Notes under the pieces: generated by a model
What the model saw: the letters and a program-made list of their open reading frames with translations, nothing else
Told to the model about the DNA's origin: nothing
Database searches by the model: none
Source of the DNA: Alphaproteobacteria bacterium
Lineage (GTDB): Bacteria; Pseudomonadota; Alphaproteobacteria; UBA6615
Direction: 5' to 3'
Length of the DNA: 9,355 nucleotides
NCBI GenBank assembly: GCA_030831135.1
Contig: JAURLR010000055.1
Coordinates: 1-9,355, forward strand
Shown: piece by piece, positions 5,966 to 9,355 of the stretch
How the letters are laid out: the number at the start of each line of letters is the position of its first letter
Position numbering within the stretch: position 1 is the first letter of the stretch
Translations under genes and position numbers: made by a program

Positions 5966-6714
5966 TCGAACTGAACGGGATCGCGGCACAGTTTCCCGGC
6001 GCCGAAAAACCCGTCTTTGCCGATATCGATCTCTCCATCGCGCGCGGGGAATTCGTGATTGTCGTGGGCGCATCAGGCGCGGGGAAATCAACGCTGCTGC
6101 GGGTGATTGCCGGGCTGCTGGCACCATCATCGGGCACCATCGCCCATGAAATCGAAAACCGGCCCGACCGGCGGGAAATCGCCATGGTTTTCCAGGAAGC
6201 CCGCCTGATGCCATGGCGCAAGGTCAGCGACAATGTGGCGCTTGGTCTGGAAGGCCTGACCGTCAGCGCCGATGAGCGCAAGCAACGGATCGCCGATGCA
6301 CTCAAGCTTGTCGGCCTGGCTGATTATGGCAACCGCTGGGCCCACGAGTTGTCCGGGGGCCAGCGCCAGCGCGTGGGGATCGCGCGCGGCCTCGCGGTCG
6401 ATCCCGACCTGCTGCTGATGGATGAACCCTTTGGCGCACTGGACGCGATCACGCGCCAGTCCCTGCAGGACGAGTTGCTGCGAATCTGGAAAGAGACCGG
6501 AAAATCCATTCTGTTCGTGACCCACGATATCGACGAAGCGGTCTATCTGGGCGACAGGGTCCTGCTGCTCGGCGGCGCCCCGGCCAAGGTCGTGCGCAGC
6601 TACGATGTCGATGCACCGCGCCCCCGCTCCCGGGAAGGCGAGGAAGTCGGACGCGTGGGCGCACAGGTCAAGGCGGACCTCTCGACCCTGTTCGACGAAG
6701 GCGGTGGCATCTGA
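5953..6714 (+). CDS. ABC transporter ATP-binding protein (NitT/TauT family)
   Basis: The 253-residue nucleotide-binding subunit has every expected motif: Walker A GASGAGKST at 39-47 (Lys45), Q-loop Gln81 in MVFQEARLMPW, signature LSGGQRQRV starting at 133, Walker B LLLMDEPFGALD with Asp157 and Glu158, and H-loop His191 in THDIDEAVYLGDRV. The MPW after the Q-loop and the DIDEAV after the His are characteristic of the SsuB/TauB/NrtD group. It would hydrolyse ATP at the cytoplasmic face to drive import. Its start overlaps the permease by 13 bp, and the DsrE-like gene starts 2 bp after its stop, so all four genes are probably cotranscribed. Confidence 0.95.
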   Translation: MAAIVELNGIAAQFPGAEKPVFADIDLSIARGEFVIVVGASGAGKSTLLRVIAGLLAPSSGTIAHEIENRPDRREIAMVFQEARLMPWRKVSDNVALGLEGLTVSADERKQRIADALKLVGLADYGNRWAHELSGGQRQRVGIARGLAVDPDLLLMDEPFGALDAITRQSLQDELLRIWKETGKSILFVTHDIDEAVYLGDRVLLLGGAPAKVVRSYDVDAPRPRSREGEEVGRVGAQVKADLSTLFDEGGGI

Positions 6715-6716
6715 AC

Positions 6717-7010
6717 ATGCGGGTTGTTCTGCATGCCCCGACCGCGTCGGCCCTCCAGCGTGCGCGTTCCAATGCGCGCAACCTGAAGGCACGCCAGCCC
6801 GAGGCTGAAATCCTGATCGTCACGAATGCCGATGGTGTGCCCGCCGCGCTCGAAACCCGGGACCCGGAGACCGATGCCGGATTGCGGGTCTGCGCCAACA
6901 CGCTGGCCGCGCGAGGCCTGAAAGCCCCCGAGGGCATCGCAACGGTCCCGGCTGCGGTCGAGACGCTGGCGCAACTGCAGATCGAAGGCTGGATCTATAT
7001 CCGCGCCTAG
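6717..7010 (+). CDS. Small DsrE-family-like protein
   Basis: The protein has 97 residues. The N-terminal strand and following helix (MRVVLHAPT, then ALQRARSNARNL), the central VCANTLAARGL with Cys59, and the end VPAAVETLAQLQIEGWIYIRA match the DsrE/DsrF-like pattern, in which a conserved Cys precedes NTLxARG and the chain closes with LQxEGxxYI. Some members (DsrE, TusD) carry sulfur on that Cys in sulfur-relay chains; many others have no known role. It lies 2 bp after the ATPase stop and is the last gene of the transporter operon, which hints at a sulfur-linked substrate but does not prove it. It is convergent with yajQ, 13 bp between stops. Confidence 0.75.
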   Translation: MRVVLHAPTASALQRARSNARNLKARQPEAEILIVTNADGVPAALETRDPETDAGLRVCANTLAARGLKAPEGIATVPAAVETLAQLQIEGWIYIRA

Positions 7011-7023
7011 CCGACGTTGCGGA

Positions 7024-7509
7024 TCAGTCGCGAAAGTTCAGATATTGCAGGGGCAAGCTCAGATCCAGTTCCTTGATCACCTGGATGGTCGCTGTCAGAT
7101 CATCGCGCTTTTTCCCGGACACACGCAGCTCGTCACCCTGAATGGCCACCTGGACCTTCAGTTTTGATGCCTTCACGGCCTTGACGATCTTCTGTGCGGC
7201 CTCCCGTTCGACCCCCTGCTTGATCGTCACCGTCTGGCGGACCGTATTGCCCGAAGCCATTTCGGGTTTGCCGAAATCAAAGGCGCCGACATCCACCTTG
7301 CGACGGGTCAGGTGGACGTTGAGAACCTCTTGCACCTGCTTCAGCTTCAGATCGTCATCGGCCTTGAGCAGCAGGGTTTCATCGGTGCGCTCGACCGAGC
7401 ACTGGCTGCCCTTGAAGTCATAGCGTGTGCCGATTTCGCGCATGGCACCCTGAATGGCATTGTCGACTTCCGGCACCTCAGTGCGGGAAACCACGTCAAA
7501 AGACGGCAT
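7024..7509 (-). CDS. yajQ: YajQ-family (DUF520) nucleotide-binding protein
   Basis: This 161-residue protein begins MPSFDVVSRTEVPEVDNA and contains GTRYDFKGS, followed by the LKADDDLKLKQV and LTRRKVDVGAFDFG stretches that mark the family. It ends in LPLQYLNFRD, the near-invariant C-terminus of YajQ. The length matches the usual 160-165. The fold is two ferredoxin-like domains. Family members bind nucleic acid or nucleotides, and some bind cyclic di-GMP and act as regulatory effectors; which applies here is not known. GAGGA lies about 5 bp before the ATG. The gene stands alone, convergent with the transporter operon and divergent from the secreted hydrolase across about 144 bp. Confidence 0.95.
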   Translation of the reverse strand: MPSFDVVSRTEVPEVDNAIQGAMREIGTRYDFKGSQCSVERTDETLLLKADDDLKLKQVQEVLNVHLTRRKVDVGAFDFGKPEMASGNTVRQTVTIKQGVEREAAQKIVKAVKASKLKVQVAIQGDELRVSGKKRDDLTATIQVIKELDLSLPLQYLNFRD

Positions 7510-7653
7510 GGCTGTCCTCGATTCTCCCAGTGGGATCGTAGTGGATGATGGTCAAATGTTTCATACCGGACTCTGACAAGGATTGCAGCTTTCGGAAAGC
7601 CGCCATGTCGTTCAAAGGCTGGATTTCCGTCTGTGCATGGGCGAGGCTGGGCC

Positions 7654-8616
7654 ATGCGCCTGATTCCGCTCCTGCTGGCTGCCCTGCTCGTGCTGAGCAA
7701 CGCTGCAGCTGCGCGCGACATTCTAGAAAAGGATGTCGCGACATCGGGACTGGCCGGGAGCTTCGTCACACCCGGCAGCAGAAACCCCGCCAAGGCTGTC
7801 CTGATGATCGCCGGGTCCGGCCCGACCGACCGGAACGGCAACAGCAAGCTCGGCGTGGATGCGGATTACCTCAAAATGCTAGCCGGCCATCTCGCCACAG
7901 CCGATATCGCCTCCCTGCGCTACGACAAGCGCGGGGTGGGGGGCAGCAAGGCGCTGGTCACGTCCGAAGCAGCGTTGCGGTTTTCAGATTTTGTCGGTGA
8001 TGCCGCCACATGGAACAGCTGGCTGACGAAACAGTCCGATGTCGCGTGTGTGTTTCTGGTCGGTCACAGCGAAGGCGGCCTGATCGCGACGCGCGTGGCC
8101 GAAAACGCGCCCCCGGCCGGGCTGGTGCTGGTGATGTCTCCGGGTCGCACCTTCGGGGCTGTCCTGGAAACCCAGCTCAGCACCGCCCCGATGGAAGAAC
8201 CGCTGCGCACCGAAGCGCTGTCCGTCCTCAAGAGCCTGGAAAGTGGCCAGCACGTCGCCAAGGTCGACCCCAAACTCGACAACATCTTCCGCCCCAGCGT
8301 GCAACCCTATCTGCTCTCGATCCTCGACATAGATCCCGCGCAGGAACTCGCAACGCTCACCGCACCGACACTGCTGGTCTCCGGCGGGCATGATCTGCAA
8401 GTCAGCGCTGCAGATTTCGCGGCTCTCAAAAAGGCACGCCCGGATGCCGAAGCGATCCTGATCCCGGGGATGAACCATGTCATGAAAGACGTTGGCGAAG
8501 ACCGGAAGGTCAACCTTGCGGCCTACCGCGACCCGACACTTCCGCTTTCACCCGAACTTGCCGCCTCGGTCACGAAATTCATCACCGCAACACCCTGCCC
8601 CGCAGGCAAGAGATAA
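7654..8616 (+). CDS. Secreted alpha/beta-fold hydrolase
   Basis: The chosen start, ATG at 7654, has GAGG about 7 bp upstream and gives 320 residues opening with a signal peptide (MRLIPLLLAALLVLSNAAAA, cleavage near residue 20). A GTG at 7633 would add seven polar residues before it and spoil the signal. The mature part has an oxyanion-type GSGPTDRNG, then RYDKRGVGGS, the nucleophile elbow GHSEGG with Ser139, an acid Asp247 (SGGHDLQV) and His275 (PGMNHVMK). This is a complete catalytic triad of the alpha/beta-hydrolase fold. Export to the periplasm is expected. It may be an esterase or peptidase-like hydrolase; the substrate is unknown. No partner gene is adjacent. Confidence 0.9.
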   Translation: MRLIPLLLAALLVLSNAAAARDILEKDVATSGLAGSFVTPGSRNPAKAVLMIAGSGPTDRNGNSKLGVDADYLKMLAGHLATADIASLRYDKRGVGGSKALVTSEAALRFSDFVGDAATWNSWLTKQSDVACVFLVGHSEGGLIATRVAENAPPAGLVLVMSPGRTFGAVLETQLSTAPMEEPLRTEALSVLKSLESGQHVAKVDPKLDNIFRPSVQPYLLSILDIDPAQELATLTAPTLLVSGGHDLQVSAADFAALKKARPDAEAILIPGMNHVMKDVGEDRKVNLAAYRDPTLPLSPELAASVTKFITATPCPAGKR

Positions 8617-8834
8617 ATTCCACGTCATCCCCTTGTTCGGAGAGGCCGGGAGTCCGATTATGGACGGTGGAGGAGGACCGTTCCTCCATAACTTTGTCCG
8701 ACTACGTTCGATAGAGTCCACATTATCCCCAGTATTCTGGGTTTAACCCCAAATTATTGTCCAAGTTCGTCCGGCTTTGTCCGCTGCCATCCACGAATTT
8801 ATGTGGTATAAAATGTGGTAGGAGCTAGGAATAG
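8617..8834. other. Repeat-rich non-coding gap before the integrase; probable left junction of an integrated element
   Basis: No gene is seen in these 218 bases. The gap holds an imperfect hairpin, TTATGG (8658-8663) with CCATAA (8686-8691) around an ACGGT/ACCGT inner stem. It also holds a CCCAG-TATT-CTGGG hairpin (8728-8741) followed by TTT and by an overlapping GGGTT-T-AACCC palindrome (8739-8749). TTGTCC recurs at 8694, 8757 and 8777, with a related TCGTCCG at 8767. I looked for a tRNA 3' end, a common integrase target, on both strands and saw none. Its position beside an integrase suggests an attachment region, but the core site cannot be fixed without the other end. Confidence 0.45.
8801..8820 (+). 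repeat. Short direct repeat ATGTGGTA upstream of the integrase
   Basis: ATGTGGTA occurs at 8801-8808 and 8813-8820, a 12-bp period, 14 bp before the integrase ATG. The same stretch forms overlapping dyads (CCAC 8791-8794 with GTGG 8803-8806, and TTTAT 8798-8802 with ATAAA 8808-8812) and contains TATAAA at 8807-8812, which could be a -10 box. It may be a recombinase or regulator binding site controlling the integrase; this is inference. Confidence 0.4.
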
Positions 8835-9355
8835 ATGGCCAAAAGCGGGAAACACCCATACAGAGCACTGACTGCCGTTGGCGTGCGCAACTTGAAAACC
8901 CCTGGCCGCTATGCGGACGGTGGTGGGCTGTATTTGCTCGTGGACGGACCAGACACGAAACGCTGGGTTTTACGGACCCAGATAAAGGGCGGACGTCGAA
9001 CGGATATAGGGCTAGGTGGACTATCCACGACGACGCTCGCCGAGGCACGCGAGAAATCACTGGCATACAGGAAGATGGCCCGCGCGGGGATCGACCCGGT
9101 CGCAGCCAAGCGCGAAGCTGAGAAAGTCGTCCCCACATTCGCTCAAGCTGCTGAGAAAGTGTACGCGAGCCACTCGAAGGGCTGGACTAATGCCAAGCAC
9201 GCCGAGCAATGGATCAACTCGCTCAAGCGGTATGCCTATCCCCACATCGGCACAATGCCCGTTGACCAGATCGCACCATCAAATGTTGCGGCCACACTCG
9301 AACCCATATGGTTCGACAAGCCGGAGACCGCGCGAAGAGTTCGACAACGTATCGG
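8835..9355 (+). CDS. Tyrosine recombinase/integrase, DUF4102-type, N-terminal part, cut by window edge
   Basis: From the ATG at 8835 the frame is open to the right edge, giving 173 codons. GGAG about 10 bp upstream and AGGA about 4 bp upstream are possible ribosome sites. The N-terminus holds the arm-binding DUF4102 pattern: LTAVGVRNLKTPGRYADGGG, LYLLV, KRWVLRTQ, GLGGLSTTTLAEAREKS and AGIDPVAAKR. The core-binding SAM-like domain then begins (TFAQAAEKVYASHSKGWTNAKHAEQW). This is the build of P4-type phage and island integrases. The catalytic domain with its R-H-R-Y residues lies beyond the edge, so activity cannot be judged. Such genes normally sit at one end of the element they mobilise, so the accessory DNA should continue to the right. 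Confidence 0.88.
   Translation, partial: MAKSGKHPYRALTAVGVRNLKTPGRYADGGGLYLLVDGPDTKRWVLRTQIKGGRRTDIGLGGLSTTTLAEAREKSLAYRKMARAGIDPVAAKREAEKVVPTFAQAAEKVYASHSKGWTNAKHAEQWINSLKRYAYPHIGTMPVDQIAPSNVAATLEPIWFDKPETARRVRQRI

Noticed and set aside
7545..8000. Plus-strand open frame overlapping the start of the secreted hydrolase
   Set aside because: It overlaps the hydrolase in another frame, is rich in Arg and Cys as GC-rich shadows are, and has no domain.
8617..8834. tRNA or tmRNA 3' end as the integration target
   Set aside because: No T-arm plus acceptor-stem pattern or CCA end was found on either strand.

Overview
The window reads as chromosome of a GC-rich Gram-negative bacterium, most likely an alphaproteobacterium. 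The basis is codon use, the YajQ gene, the NitT/TauT-type ABC transporter and the DUF4102-type integrase; no rRNA or tRNA is present to confirm it. Genes are densely packed on both strands, and the right edge enters what looks like the start of an integrated element.

Left part (1-2547): a truncated phytanoyl-CoA-dioxygenase-like gene leaves the left edge on the minus strand. Divergent from it is a tight plus-strand cluster: a metallo-beta-lactamase-fold hydrolase, a GlcG/HbpS-like (DUF336) protein and a two-domain cupin. This looks like a small catabolic or detoxification operon of unknown substrate. A small three-helix membrane protein (2549-2878, minus) converges on it.

Middle (3049-4070): the most notable gene is a 158-codon peroxiredoxin-like gene (3049-3525). 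Its first active-site Cys codon, in the motif RGHW-x-PYCRRQL, is an in-frame TGA at 3181-3183, with the frame open on both sides. A possible SECIS-like stem-loop follows directly. The best reading is a selenocysteine-containing peroxiredoxin (UxxC). The main alternative is a nonsense mutation or sequencing error. A strong hairpin terminator follows, then a single-domain cupin.

Centre-right (4187-7010): a four-gene operon encodes a NitT/TauT-family ABC importer (periplasmic binding protein, permease, ATPase) and a small DsrE-like protein. A plausible sigma70-type promoter and two dyad symmetries lie just upstream. The transported substrate cannot be told from the sequence.

Right (7024-9355): a convergent yajQ-family gene, a secreted alpha/beta hydrolase, and a repeat-rich 218-bp gap. 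After the gap comes the N-terminal part of a tyrosine recombinase that runs off the right edge, which suggests an island or prophage boundary near 8620-8830.
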